A stretch of DNA of 64,000 bases from Stenomitos frigidus ULC18 (GCF_003003795.1 NZ_PVWK01000062.1:49039-113038); one strand, 5' to 3'; positions 44,312 through 55,581 are shown, numbered from the stretch's first letter. Notes: generated by a model not told the origin, from the letters alone. Numbers and translations are program-made.

Positions 44312-45493
44312 ATGCCAATTTTTGGACTTGTGTGGGTTGCATCTTGGGTAAACTGCTTTTTCTCGTCTAGCCAAGACCTGCTGCGACCGCCTGCTTACTT
44401 AGCAAACGCTTTACCGCTTCAGGCTGTCCTGAAAGTCAGCGGCTCTCAGGAGCCAATCTTTTCTGCTAGTCACGATCGCTTGAGTATGGCGCTCCCTTCA
44501 ACGCAGACGCGCTCGATCGGACAAGCAGCACTGCTCCAACCAACCCCAGCCCTTTCGCTCTTGCTACCGTTTGCCGATGCGCCTGTACCGTCGCTGGGTG
44601 TTCTGAGCGCATTCAAAAGCCTATTTTCTGGCTTTCAGAAATTTACAACAGGCCATAGTGAGCCTCCAGTTGTAGTGGTACCCGTTACCTCAAAGCAAAT
44701 CGCTCAGTCAAACCTGGCGCATACAGGTACATCAGGATTAGGGTTTGGTCAATGTTTACCGATCGCCCAACCCGACCAGTCTTCAGCCAGTCGCTTGAAA
44801 GGCAAAGCGGCTCAAACGCCTAGCCTTTTTCAAGTCAAAGTGAAAAATCATGTGGTTGGTGCAGCTCCTAAACGTCGGGAGGCCATGCAACTGGCACACC
44901 GCCTGGAGCAAGCGCTAAAAGCCACCAAGCCTCAGTGGAATCAGCTTCAACCAGGCCTTGTCAATGGGGTTCCGGCTGGAAAGTTGGGCGATCGCGTCTT
45001 ATTTACCATTGACCCACAGGTTGAAGCTCAGTGGGATTGCACCCCTGAAAGTTTGGCGATCCAGTGGATCAACGATTTGCGAACCGCCGTGGCACAAGCC
45101 CCACTCTCGCTGGCTGACGCGCAGGCGAAAATGTATGGGCTGCAAGCAACCGGGCAATACATTGAGGGTTTAGCGTCCTGGTATGGCCCCTATTTTCATG
45201 GGCGGCAAACCGCCACTGGGGAAATGTTCAACCAGAACGATTTTACGGCTGCGCATCCGTCGCTGCCCTTTGACACCTATCTCAAGGTCACTAACCTGGA
45301 AAATGGCAAAGCGGTGATTGTGCGAGTCAACGATCGGGGGCCTTATTTTGAGGATCGGACGCTCGATTTATCCCGTGAAGCCGCACGCTGCCTGGGCAGT
45401 GAAACATCGGGAGTCGTAACGGTAGAAGCCGAAATCATGCAGCCTGAGAAATCAGCCACTGCGTCGAATCAAACGATCGCCCAACGGCTATAG
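44312..45493 (+). CDS. rlpA: RlpA-family septal lytic transglycosylase-like protein
   Basis: 393 residues. The N-terminus has a hydrophobic export segment (PIFGLVWVASWVNCFF). A long linker of about 180 residues precedes a LysM/SPOR-unlike region. The double-psi beta-barrel of RlpA follows: IEGLASWYGPYFHGRQTATG with EMFNQ, AAHPSLPFDTYLKVTNLENG and VNDRGPYFEDRTLDLSREAA (catalytic Asp region). RlpA proteins cleave naked glycan strands of the septal wall or act as structural partners. The gene ends 6 bp inside the convergent Crp/Fnr gene. Confidence 0.88.
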   Translation: MPIFGLVWVASWVNCFFSSSQDLLRPPAYLANALPLQAVLKVSGSQEPIFSASHDRLSMALPSTQTRSIGQAALLQPTPALSLLLPFADAPVPSLGVLSAFKSLFSGFQKFTTGHSEPPVVVVPVTSKQIAQSNLAHTGTSGLGFGQCLPIAQPDQSSASRLKGKAAQTPSLFQVKVKNHVVGAAPKRREAMQLAHRLEQALKATKPQWNQLQPGLVNGVPAGKLGDRVLFTIDPQVEAQWDCTPESLAIQWINDLRTAVAQAPLSLADAQAKMYGLQATGQYIEGLASWYGPYFHGRQTATGEMFNQNDFTAAHPSLPFDTYLKVTNLENGKAVIVRVNDRGPYFEDRTLDLSREAARCLGSETSGVVTVEAEIMQPEKSATASNQTIAQRL

Positions 45494-46120
45494 CACGACA
45501 CCCATCGGCAAAATCAGGTGGCGATGAGCATCGACGATGAGCTGTCCTTCCCCTCGAAGTTGCCCCAGCAACCGTGTGACAGTCACCCGTGTGGTGCCGA
45601 TCGCGCTGGCTAAGTGCTGGTGGGTCAGACGAATGCTAATGCGAGTACCTTCAGCCACTGGTTGACCCACTTCCATTTGCAGGAGCAACAGCAACTGACG
45701 CAGCCGATCCTCAACTCGCCGATAGCCCGCCATTGCCAGCATTGCCTCTGTTTGGCGGAGCCGACGCACCGTGTGACGACCAATCTCTTGCGCCAGAGTC
45801 GGAGATTGGTCAATTTCTGCCATCGTCAGTCCCATTAAGTCAACATCCGACAACGCTGTTGCTTGATACGGATAAATCAACGTTAATGGCAATCCAAAGG
45901 GCATGGAGGGGCCAGCAAGCCCCAACAGCGCTTCATCGCCGCTTTGGTACAGAGTGCTGAGTTGTACGACCCCACGGCAAACGACCCAAACGACCTGTGG
46001 ATTCATGGGAATGGTTTGTCCTGCCCGAAACGAGCTTAGATCCCGCCCGTGATAGAGTTCTTCCAGAAATTGACGCAGATCCGGTTGGGTAACTTCTCTA
46101 GAGGCGTAGGATTGCAGCAT
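45488..46120 (-). CDS. Crp/Fnr-family transcription regulator
   Basis: 210 residues. The N-terminal cyclic-nucleotide-binding-type beta-roll (FRAGQTIPMNPQVVWVVCRG) lacks the Arg-x-Ala-rich phosphate-binding loop of true CRP. Then come a dimer helix and an HTH, IRLTHQHLASAIGTTRVTVT and RLLGQLRGEG. The HTH recognition helix (TRVTVTRLL) is close to that of NtcA and other cyanobacterial regulators. The effector is unknown. The gene is convergent with rlpA and its own upstream region is only 190 bp from pcyA's 3' end. Confidence 0.85.
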   Translation of the reverse strand: MLQSYASREVTQPDLRQFLEELYHGRDLSSFRAGQTIPMNPQVVWVVCRGVVQLSTLYQSGDEALLGLAGPSMPFGLPLTLIYPYQATALSDVDLMGLTMAEIDQSPTLAQEIGRHTVRRLRQTEAMLAMAGYRRVEDRLRQLLLLLQMEVGQPVAEGTRISIRLTHQHLASAIGTTRVTVTRLLGQLRGEGQLIVDAHRHLILPMGVVL

Positions 46121-46306
46121 AGAGCCTTTGTGTGTGATGGAGATTACAACAACACTAGAACCTCTATTTCAAGGGAAGTTAATTAAAAGGTTGCCTTCAG
46201 GTTAAGTTTTGGTGCAGGTTTGAGACGACAAGAAGGCAAAGAGCAGAGGGCAGAAAAGTTGTTGGTTGCTGGTTGTGAGACGAGAGGCAGTACACGCCTA
46301 AGCGCC

Positions 46307-47035
46307 TTAAACGTAATCAAACAGAACAGTTGTCATGTAGTGATGGGCCCAATCGTTGCCAAAGGCTTTTTCGAGCACACGGCGGGTTTTATCGTTTTGC
46401 TGTTGTTTGACGCAGTAGTAGCGCTGCCCTGCGAGAATGTCGTCCTGTTGTTCTGGCGTTGATGGTGTCGCGATCGCCTGTAAGCAGTGAATCGTCAACA
46501 TTGACTTGACGCGATCGATGAACTGAGTTTCTTCTTGTGCGTTACCAGGACGAATGAATAAACAAAACTCAGAAAAAATATCGCCCCAGGGTGGCAGTTC
46601 ACGCGGTTGCGAAAATTGGCTAGTGGGTAAGGCTTTCAGGTCTTTCTGGTATGGATTCGGTAAATGGTGATCAGGGCTAGTGGGCGAAAGATCTGCGATC
46701 GCAGCGCTAATCTGTCCCCGACCGCCGACCAAATCTGTGCCAAACATCGGCAGCGCATAGTCTGAGCGTGGAAACATAACGCAATGCAGAATATCGAGGT
46801 TTGTGCCCACTTTCGCTAGTTCCAGGTGCAGCTTACGAAACTGGGGGGTTTGATAGCAGTGGTTCTCGATCGTCAGCTTTTCGCCTTCCAGCCGCCCTTC
46901 AACATAGCCCAGTTCTGCTGGCAGCGGATAGGGTGAGAGATCCAGGTGTCGCTGCCAAACCGATTCAATATCGTCGGCCAGTTGGCGAATCGCAGGGTGC
47001 AGTTGGGTGCGGAGCGAAGAAGAGGAGGAAGACAT
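46307..47035 (-). CDS. pcyA: Phycocyanobilin:ferredoxin oxidoreductase PcyA
   Basis: PcyA reduces biliverdin IXa to phycocyanobilin, the chromophore of phycobilisomes, using ferredoxin. The start at 47035 ([20 protein letters not shown]) gives 242 residues, the family size; the open frame up to 47155 is not needed. Key sequence is [26 protein letters not shown], with the catalytic Asp of the MFGTD motif and the nearby conserved His (LHCVMFP), then [16 protein letters not shown]. All catalytic residues seem present. No ribosome site stands out. Confidence 0.93.
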   Translation of the reverse strand: MSSSSSSLRTQLHPAIRQLADDIESVWQRHLDLSPYPLPAELGYVEGRLEGEKLTIENHCYQTPQFRKLHLELAKVGTNLDILHCVMFPRSDYALPMFGTDLVGGRGQISAAIADLSPTSPDHHLPNPYQKDLKALPTSQFSQPRELPPWGDIFSEFCLFIRPGNAQEETQFIDRVKSMLTIHCLQAIATPSTPEQQDDILAGQRYYCVKQQQNDKTRRVLEKAFGNDWAHHYMTTVLFDYV

Positions 47036-47265
47036 AAGGAGGATTAAGAGGAATGTAAAAGCGGAGGGCGTCGATCGTGATCGGCCCTGTAGCCATCCTA
47101 TGGCAGTTGTGTACCCTGTTGCGGACTGGATACCACGACACTGATTCGGTTCCACACTGTATTCGGTTTCACATTACAGTCAGGCTTACCATGCAGACCG
47201 TGAGGAACCCATTCAAAACGAAGGTGCGCTTTTGCACTTAGTCCACCACTTAAGCAGCCCGCTAC

Positions 47266-48681
47266 TTAGGGACGACTGCCGATCGCCCATTGCCACTTCA
47301 CAAACGATGTTTTACGCAGCCACGCGATGAGCAGCCCAGCCACAATCAACAGTGAGACGATTACCGCAAACATGAATAACGGTTCGCGGCGTGGAATCGT
47401 CGCAGCCGTCGGCAAATTTGGTTCGGCAACGAGCTGAATAGGCGGGTAGGAACCAAAAATATTGCCTTTATCTACCTGTAGCCCCGCTAAGGTGGAAGAA
47501 AAAACGGCTTGAGCGATTTGGACGTCCCGATTGAGGGCTTCTAGCGTGGAACTGCGCTGCGATAAGACACTGAGCCGCAGTTCTAGTTGCGCTAGCTGGC
47601 GATCGAGTTCCTGAACGCGTGCTGTCGTGCCACGCTGCTCGACTTCATTGGTCACAATATCCTTAAAGAGGATCTCGCGTGGGCTACTGCCTTGAGTTTC
47701 ACCACCTGTATTGAGGCGAGCGATCGCGGCTAGATCAGTCGGATGCCCTAAAATAACCTCACCACGGCTTTGGAGGGCGCTTTCAGTCGCTGCTTGTCGG
47801 GTGGTTGCCTGCACAACCACGGGGTGGTTAGGGCCAAATTTTGACGACACATCCGCCAATTTAGCCGTTGCTTCACTGTAGGCACGCAAATATTCTTGAA
47901 AGAGGGGGTCAGCACGCAAGGTAAAGGCTTCTGTTGCCAATTGGGAAGACAGCTTGAGGCTGCTTGATAGGTGCTGCGTCCGTATTGTGGCATCGCGCTG
48001 TTGGGCGATCGCTTCGACCCGTTGCCGCCGGAGCGCCTCGATATTGGTGGCAAGCTGATCAATCTGCTCGTTGGACGCCAGACCAGAGCGAACTTTATAG
48101 TCAGAAAGGCGAAGTTGCGCGGTTTCCAGTTTCTTGCGCACAATACCTAACGAGTTTTCAAAACCTGTATCCACTTCAGCAGACTGTTGCAACCGCAATA
48201 GGGTCAACCGTTCCTGGAACGCTTCATATAATGCCTGAGCCTTTTTCTGTGCTTCTTCTGGCGTAGAACCCGGCACACTAAAGTTCATCAGGGCAGTACC
48301 TTTCACACCCTCTACCGAGGGAAGGCCAAACTGCGAGGTCGTCATGCCCAGCTTTTGAGCCGCCGATCGGCGTACCTCATCAGTGGTCGCAATCAGTTTG
48401 TAGCTGGCTTTTACATCTTCACGGGTCGCGTTTAGCGGCGTGTCTGGAGACTCGGTCTTGACCGTTGGCTCAGGGGGTTGCCCTTTAGTGCGAATAACTT
48501 GTTCTGGCAGAATAACAGAATAGAGGCTGGTGTAGAGGCGTGGTGAGTCTTTGAGCAGGTAGAGCACTAAACTCCACACAGCAGCATTCAGTGCTGCCGC
48601 TAGAGCCAAGTACCGCAGTCCGCGTCCCCGATCTAGGGTTGACAGCGATGCAGACGGGGAAATTTGAGGAAACTCATTCAT
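47266..48681 (-). CDS. Polysaccharide chain-length/co-polymerase protein (Wzz/GumC type)
   Basis: 471 residues with an N-terminal TM (LALAAALNAAVWSLVLYLL), a large periplasmic coiled-coil region (ALRRQRVEAIAQQRDATIRT; ELDRQLAQLELRLSVLSQRS) and a C-terminal TM (PLFMFAVIVSLLIVAGLLIA). There is no cytoplasmic Tyr-kinase domain. Such proteins set chain length and couple Wzy polymerisation to export. It overlaps the upstream export gene by 8 bp, so the two are one operon. Confidence 0.88.
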   Translation of the reverse strand: MNEFPQISPSASLSTLDRGRGLRYLALAAALNAAVWSLVLYLLKDSPRLYTSLYSVILPEQVIRTKGQPPEPTVKTESPDTPLNATREDVKASYKLIATTDEVRRSAAQKLGMTTSQFGLPSVEGVKGTALMNFSVPGSTPEEAQKKAQALYEAFQERLTLLRLQQSAEVDTGFENSLGIVRKKLETAQLRLSDYKVRSGLASNEQIDQLATNIEALRRQRVEAIAQQRDATIRTQHLSSSLKLSSQLATEAFTLRADPLFQEYLRAYSEATAKLADVSSKFGPNHPVVVQATTRQAATESALQSRGEVILGHPTDLAAIARLNTGGETQGSSPREILFKDIVTNEVEQRGTTARVQELDRQLAQLELRLSVLSQRSSTLEALNRDVQIAQAVFSSTLAGLQVDKGNIFGSYPPIQLVAEPNLPTAATIPRREPLFMFAVIVSLLIVAGLLIAWLRKTSFVKWQWAIGSRP

Positions 48682-49765
48682 CCCGAAACAACCTGTGAAT
48701 TAAGAAGAACGGACTTGCAATATCGGTGATTAAACGGAAGATGCTGGCGAGATTCGTCACAGTTGAATCGTAGCAAACTACCCCATCTTGCGGCATCAAG
48801 AAAGGATTTTCGGCATCGTTATCAGACTGCTTAAGCAAGCGCTCGATTGGGCGTTCAACCACGGTGGTTTTGCCCGTTAGCCGATCGGTCTGCACCAGCA
48901 CAGCGCGTCGTCGAGCATTCGTTCGCTGCGTACCACCCGCGCAACCAGCCGCGATCACAGCCTGTGAAAAACGAGTGCCATAGGCAAACGTGACCACCTG
49001 CCCCCCCTTACTCGCATTGGGCGTATTTGGAGCCGTCTGGTTAGACAAAAACACAGTAATATCCGTCGGCGTTAACTGAGACGGGCGCACCAACTCATTT
49101 TGGCTGTAGGTCAGCGTTGGCACAATCACCTGATCTCCAGCGATCAGCGGCACATCAGGCACCGCTTTGCCTGTGAGTACGCCAGAAAGATCAAATGTCT
49201 TTTCTTGCTTGCCGCGCAGCAGCCGAATGCGTTGCAGATCCGCAGTCGGCTTTAAGCCACCAGCCCCGCGAATGGCGGCACTCAAGTAGCGATCGGGCGA
49301 GTAGCTGCCAGTTACAACGTCTGTCGCAAGGGGCGTTTGTCCCTCCTGCATCTGTCTCTTCTCTGTGATCGCATTAATTAACACCCGACCGGGACGAAAC
49401 GTTTCTCCCGCAACCGTCACTTGTACAGGTGCCCAGGAGACGACATTGACACTCAACTCAAGCGATTCGGGACGAAAAAAGCCCTTGTTGACTAACGCTT
49501 CGGCCAACTTTTTTTGCACATCAGACACTTCTAAACCAACTGCAGGCTGCGGTTCCAGAAATGGAATTTGCAGCGTTCCATCGACATTCACTTCATACAG
49601 CCCACTTAACCGAAAGCGGCTGTCAGACGGCAATTCGTCGTCCATTGGTGTCAACACTCGCACACGATCGCCCGGCGACAGCGGCAGCGCATAGCCTGGA
49701 AGGACAGTTACCGTCGCGATCGTAAACGCCGTCAAGATTGAAATAGTCGATTGGTAAATGCGCAT
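48674..49765 (-). CDS. Polysaccharide export protein (Wza-like, SLBB domain)
   Basis: 363 residues with a signal peptide (IATVTVLPGYALP). A poly_export domain (LSPGDRVRVLTPMDDELPSD ... LSGLYEVNVDGTLQIPFLEP) and an SLBB-type domain (VTVAGETFRPGRVLI ... AIRGAGGLKPTADLQRIRLL) follow. It is the outer-membrane-associated export pore component for capsule or exopolysaccharide. There is no lipobox Cys at the signal cleavage site, unlike E. coli Wza. It is translationally coupled to the Wzz/GumC-type gene. Confidence 0.88.
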   Translation of the reverse strand: MRIYQSTISILTAFTIATVTVLPGYALPLSPGDRVRVLTPMDDELPSDSRFRLSGLYEVNVDGTLQIPFLEPQPAVGLEVSDVQKKLAEALVNKGFFRPESLELSVNVVSWAPVQVTVAGETFRPGRVLINAITEKRQMQEGQTPLATDVVTGSYSPDRYLSAAIRGAGGLKPTADLQRIRLLRGKQEKTFDLSGVLTGKAVPDVPLIAGDQVIVPTLTYSQNELVRPSQLTPTDITVFLSNQTAPNTPNASKGGQVVTFAYGTRFSQAVIAAGCAGGTQRTNARRRAVLVQTDRLTGKTTVVERPIERLLKQSDNDAENPFLMPQDGVVCYDSTVTNLASIFRLITDIASPFFLIHRLFRDE

Positions 49766-49866
49766 TGAATAAGGAATAAGAGGGGAAAAGAGTTTTGAGT
49801 TCTGACTTCTGGCTCCTGACTTCTGGCTCCTGTCTTCTCTAACAACTCATCACTAACAACCAAAAA

Positions 49867-51813
49867 CTAAATATTGATACTATTCGGAATCCGTGACGGT
49901 AACAAATACGGATAATCGACCCCGTACTCGGCGAGTCGCTGTTGATTGCGAGCTTTAATTTTGAGTTCGATCGCGGCTAAATCAGACTGAAATTGTGCCA
50001 ACGTTTGGCGATCGCCCGCCTCCACAAACTGTATTAACTCCGAGCTGCCCAGTGTCCCCCAGCGGATGCCGCTCAACGCAAACGAGAGCTCCATTTGGGC
50101 TAAGTCTTGGTCGGCGTTTGGCAGCAGTTGCTGCAACGAGGTGGCGGTATCAGGACGGCTGTAAAGTGCTAAAGGAGCGTTGGGCGTATAGCCAACATAG
50201 TCGAACTGGCTGAAATTGACCGCTGCATGCTGCGGTCCACACGTAAAAATTACCTGAGTCGCAATATTAGTTAATTGTTGCAAACTGGTCAAGGAGCCGA
50301 CTTGAGCTTCTGCCCCTGCTGCTGGTGGAAAGTTGGGCACGCGAGGATCGGTTGGCAGCGGGTCAGGATTGAGCCTGGTGTGCTGGAGCCACTCTGACGG
50401 TAACCAGGTAGGCACTTGCGGAAACTCGGTTGACGGGCGAGAGTCTAGCGGCGCACCCAATTCTGCTGCCCAGGCCTGCAAGTAAGGGTCTCGCTGCACT
50501 GACTGATCATCTGGATAATAGCGTTGCAGGTAGCGGGTGACATAGCGCGCGATCGCCTCCCACAGCAACAGTGCATCGTCCCGGTAGGGAAACTCTGGTA
50601 GCACATCTGGCTCAATGCCGCGCTGATGAATGATCGTAGGCAGCGCGTAGTCCTGAAATGATCGCTCCCGGTAGGCCTGGTTAATGATTGCCAGCGAGGC
50701 CGCACGAGTGGGCGCCATTAAATTGTCAATGGCAGCCCCTTCGCCCAGCAGAATTGTATTACCACGCGTATTGATTGCCAGCAGGAAACGAAAATGGGGA
50801 CGCAGCAGACGGTAGACCGGGTGTGTCGCAGGCAGTTGACGGGGAGTGGCGATCGCAAACGCTTCCATCGTCAGGTGTGTGTCACACAGATGCACAATTA
50901 ATTCGTGATACGTAACATCGGCGGTTTGCACAAACAGCTTTGCCTGCATCCAGCGATCGGTATCCGCTTGAGTTGGCGTCACCAATCTGCCAGGCTCCAC
51001 CTGAATCAGCACGGGCTCCAGGCCTGTATCGGCACGGTAGAAGACCGCGATCGGGCTACCGACATAGCGGCCACTCTGTAAATTAGCCGGAGTGAGCTGC
51101 TGCAAAAGCGGATAGTCCGCCACAAAAAGGCGACGTTCTGCGGCTGCCTGGGCTAAATCGACTGCATCACTGTTTGACGATACCTGACCTGTCTGCTCAT
51201 GCTCTGCCCGGAGGCGTTCTGACCATACTTGCAGCAACGCCTGATCAGTCTGCTGAATTTGTCGGATTGCCATCGGGTTTTGTCCTGCCAGACGCTGACG
51301 AGCAAACTCACGATCGCTCAGCCCTCCGTGACGCTCATGAATGCAGCTGACTACAGGGCGAGAACGCCCAAAGTCTTCTAGTACCTGATAGAAGTGCGAT
51401 CGGCGATCGGTAGTATCGGGGTGAAACCTTGCAGCGGTTTTCGCTGCCAGCAGCACTGTCGCCATTGCCCGTCGTTCTCGCACAAACTCAGCATCAAACT
51501 GCTCGTTGGGCGGTAGGTTGGCGTTAAACCAACCTGATTGCAGGATTTTGAAATCAACCAACAGCGTCGCAAACTGCGACCACGCCTGATCAAGCGTTTG
51601 GTTCATCTGCTCAAGCTGGCGGAGCAGCAAACTCCAGGGTTCCGATACTTGCCCTTGCGCCAGCAAATTGTGGCGGCGTTGGCTCAAGATGTAGCGCAAA
51701 ACCCCATCTTCGCCAGCATAGGGAAAAATACGGGCCGGTCCACGCTGATCAAGGGACGTGGGGTCATAGCGGTAGTGCCCCTGCTGCTGGGTAGGAGAAA
51801 CATGGAATCCCAT
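49867..51813 (-). CDS. Lipoxygenase
   Basis: A 648-residue non-haem iron dioxygenase of polyunsaturated fatty acids. The iron ligands can be read: HELIVHLCDTHLTMEAF (two His separated by four residues), CGPQHAAVNFSQFDYVGY (third His and the Asn), and the C-terminal Ile of NSINI, the terminal carboxylate ligand. There is no N-terminal PLAT domain; it begins directly with catalytic-domain text. A Gly after the ADVTYHE region versus Ala (stereo-control site) cannot be decided without alignment. It is a single gene; oxylipin synthesis is the likely role. Confidence 0.93.
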   Translation of the reverse strand: MGFHVSPTQQQGHYRYDPTSLDQRGPARIFPYAGEDGVLRYILSQRRHNLLAQGQVSEPWSLLLRQLEQMNQTLDQAWSQFATLLVDFKILQSGWFNANLPPNEQFDAEFVRERRAMATVLLAAKTAARFHPDTTDRRSHFYQVLEDFGRSRPVVSCIHERHGGLSDREFARQRLAGQNPMAIRQIQQTDQALLQVWSERLRAEHEQTGQVSSNSDAVDLAQAAAERRLFVADYPLLQQLTPANLQSGRYVGSPIAVFYRADTGLEPVLIQVEPGRLVTPTQADTDRWMQAKLFVQTADVTYHELIVHLCDTHLTMEAFAIATPRQLPATHPVYRLLRPHFRFLLAINTRGNTILLGEGAAIDNLMAPTRAASLAIINQAYRERSFQDYALPTIIHQRGIEPDVLPEFPYRDDALLLWEAIARYVTRYLQRYYPDDQSVQRDPYLQAWAAELGAPLDSRPSTEFPQVPTWLPSEWLQHTRLNPDPLPTDPRVPNFPPAAGAEAQVGSLTSLQQLTNIATQVIFTCGPQHAAVNFSQFDYVGYTPNAPLALYSRPDTATSLQQLLPNADQDLAQMELSFALSGIRWGTLGSSELIQFVEAGDRQTLAQFQSDLAAIELKIKARNQQRLAEYGVDYPYLLPSRIPNSINI

Positions 51814-52064
51814 AAGCTGCTCCGATAGTAGATGACTCGTTGAGAAGACGACTCGTTAAAAAAGCGATCGCGATCACGACGCATCATAGCAAGTAGATGT
51901 CTGTAGAAGGCATATACCAGTACACAAAGGCGGCGGCAGGGGACGCCACTCAAAATGCAAAATGCCCCTATCTTATCTCCTCTGCTCCTGCTTCCTTTGC
52001 TCCCCCTGCTTCCTTTGCTCCCCCTGCTTGCTGCTTGCTCCCTCTGTTCCCCCTCCGCGCCCTC
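51814..52064. other. Pyrimidine-rich spacer
   Basis: It contains a repeat of CTTCCTTTGCTCCCCCTG (52001-52040), present as two and a half copies, just after the end of the kinase-like gene. Otherwise nothing is recognised; the promoter of the lipoxygenase gene must lie here. Confidence 0.45.
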
Positions 52065-53876
52065 CTACTGTGCAGCCAAAGTCGCTTCTCGCAGCTGGCT
52101 ACCAGGGTTCAAGTCCTGCATTGCCAATGCTTCGGCTCGAACGCGTTGTTTGTCGGTATACTCACGTATTTTTACCTGAGCTGTGGCGTGGGTAGGCGTA
52201 TCCGCAGAAATTTTCTGGAGTGTCTCAAGCGCTTTGTCGAAGGCTTTTGTCTCTGCCTGGTTGTAAGCAACCTGGAGATAGCTAACTGCCTGAATTTTCT
52301 GCTTTTCGCCATACTCACGGAGCTTTTCTTGCGCTTTAGCATGTACAGACGTGCCTTCGGGGATTTGTTTCAGCGCCACGATCGCGCCTGCAAAATCTTT
52401 AACGATCGCTCGACCATAGGCATCGCGCAACAATTGAGCCGCTGCTGCCTCTGCCTGACTGGCTGATTGCTCTACCAGAGGCTTCACCTGTGCCTGCCAG
52501 TAGTTATTTTGCGGTAAGCCCTGTGCTTCCTGTAAGACGGCCAACCCATTCCCTTGCTTAAAGGCTGCTTTTGCGGCTTGAGACTTGCGCTCAGCCGTTT
52601 GCCAATCAGTTTGCCAGTTGGTGATTGCCTCGCGTGCCGGGGCATAGGCAGGGCTCTCTTTGGGAATCGCCTCTGCTAAAGACACCGCTTTTTGGAGCTG
52701 ACCTGCCTGGTACTGCTGGGTTGCTGCTGCCAGGGCTTGTTGATCCGGGTCAGCGGCACCAAAGAGCGTACGATCGATTAAGTGTGGTAGAGCATAGCCG
52801 CAGACCGCTGCTGCCATGACAGCACCAATGCCAACACCAATTTGCACAGCCGGACTAAAGCGCTGTTCCGCGATCGGTTCTTGTTGTGGCGTCTCAGGTA
52901 GTACTACTGGCTGAGAGGTTTCCTGCAGAGGGCTGTCAGGGCTCAGAGCAGGCGCGATCGGCTCCGGCTCTGTCGAACTCAGCGGCAAATTGAGTGGCAC
53001 TGCTTGAGTTAGCTGCTGTAAGGCTTGCAGGGCTTCCCTCGCAGACGGATAGCGTTGCGTATGGTCAGTGCGCACCATCCGGCTGAGCACCGCCACCAAC
53101 CCATGCCGCAGTGTAGAGGCTGCCGCCTGACCAAAGGGGTGCCAAAGAACCTCTCCAGTGCGAGCATCGGACTCCAATTGTAGGGGAGGGACGCCCGTCA
53201 ACGCTTGAATACCGATCATACCGACAGCATAGACATCGCTGGCAAGGCATGGTAGACCCTGTATTTGCTCAGGGGGCTGATACCCCTGTGTATCGGGCAC
53301 CAATGATAAGGCCGCCAGCCTATTTATCGTCATCAGAGACAAATGAATATCACGCACTGTACCGAAGTTTGTGAGAATGAGTTTGCCATCCTGCAAGCGC
53401 CGGATCAGATTATCTGGCCGCACATCGCCGTGCCGACAGCTGTCTCCATGTACCACTGCCAGGGTTTCTAAACAGTCGAGCAGCAATTGCACTACTTGTT
53501 CCTCTTCCCAAGGTTGTGGCGTCATTACCAAACTCAGGGGCGTACCATCGACAAATTCCTGCACCAGATGAAAACCTTGTTCATCCTCAAAACAGGCTAA
53601 CAGGCGAGGAATTTGCTCATGTTCTCCCAGCCGTTCCAGCGTGAACGCTTCGCGCACAAAGAGCTGCCTCAAGGCAGCTTGGTAATCAGAGCCATAAGCA
53701 GCGGGTTTCACGTGCTGAATAACGCACTCTGGCTGGCTAGGGCGACGAGTATCTTGTGCCAGGTAGGTTTGTCCCCAAGGGCCAGTTGCTAAAATCTGGA
53801 TAACTTGATAACGCCCATCCAGCAGTCGATCGAGTCCTGAATAACTGACCTTAGCATGAGTCAATACGTCCGACAT
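52065..53876 (-). CDS. Membrane Ser/Thr kinase-like protein, probable pseudokinase
   Basis: 603 residues: kinase-like domain (about 20-280), Pro/Glu-rich linker, TM (VQIGVGIGAVMAAAVCGYAL), and C-terminal helical repeats like those of the 14398-16473 protein. Three catalytic positions look altered. The beta-3 motif reads CVIQHVKP where active relatives have CVVKQxKP (Lys to Gln); the catalytic loop is HGDVRPDN (HRD to HGD, Lys to Arg); and the DFG motif is NFG. The missing beta-3 Lys and metal-binding Asp argue against phosphotransfer. The fold remains intact, so a scaffold or sensor role is likely. Confidence 0.82.
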   Translation of the reverse strand: MSDVLTHAKVSYSGLDRLLDGRYQVIQILATGPWGQTYLAQDTRRPSQPECVIQHVKPAAYGSDYQAALRQLFVREAFTLERLGEHEQIPRLLACFEDEQGFHLVQEFVDGTPLSLVMTPQPWEEEQVVQLLLDCLETLAVVHGDSCRHGDVRPDNLIRRLQDGKLILTNFGTVRDIHLSLMTINRLAALSLVPDTQGYQPPEQIQGLPCLASDVYAVGMIGIQALTGVPPLQLESDARTGEVLWHPFGQAAASTLRHGLVAVLSRMVRTDHTQRYPSAREALQALQQLTQAVPLNLPLSSTEPEPIAPALSPDSPLQETSQPVVLPETPQQEPIAEQRFSPAVQIGVGIGAVMAAAVCGYALPHLIDRTLFGAADPDQQALAAATQQYQAGQLQKAVSLAEAIPKESPAYAPAREAITNWQTDWQTAERKSQAAKAAFKQGNGLAVLQEAQGLPQNNYWQAQVKPLVEQSASQAEAAAAQLLRDAYGRAIVKDFAGAIVALKQIPEGTSVHAKAQEKLREYGEKQKIQAVSYLQVAYNQAETKAFDKALETLQKISADTPTHATAQVKIREYTDKQRVRAEALAMQDLNPGSQLREATLAAQ

Positions 53877-55074
<1,198 letters not shown>

Positions 55075-55581
55075 GTTTTGCCTTGAGTGAGCAGTCAGCG
55101 ATAAGTTTTCTTCTACAAGCTGAAAACGCTTTGAGGAGATTCCTAGTCAACCAAAGATCCGTAGGAGCAGGTTTGATACAAGCTTAACGGCTAGAGAAAA
55201 AGACTCTAGCAAAAACTGCCCCCACCCAACAGTAAATTTTCTTGAGCATCTCCTTCGTCGTCAGGGGCCTCTGCCTTATGCCTCCTTCAAAAATCCCCTC
55301 TTTTAGCTTCTCTGCAAGGCTTTTTCTGATACTGTGATCAAAATGTAGTGTACGGAGTATAAGCATAGTTAGTTTCGGTATAGTTAGGACACTTTAGAAT
55401 CTAAGCAGTCCCAACATTGAAAGATGGAACTTTAGCCTCTTAGCATTTCAGTTAGGCAGTCAAGCAAGGTCTCAGAATCAAATCTGAGTCCATAGTCTTT
55501 GGAGTACATGGTCTAAAGGCTATCGTTCAACCTCATCTAGCATTCAGTTTGTTGTCCCCCTCGTTATTTACCGCCGATTTC
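55075..55581. other. Long minC-minD spacer
   Basis: 507 bp without a supported gene. A heptamer scrap (GAGCAGTCAGCGATAAG) lies at 55088-55104. An AT-rich stretch near 55355-55400 (TAAGCATAGTTAGTTTCGGT) could be a minD promoter, so minDE may be transcribed separately from minC. Confidence 0.4.
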
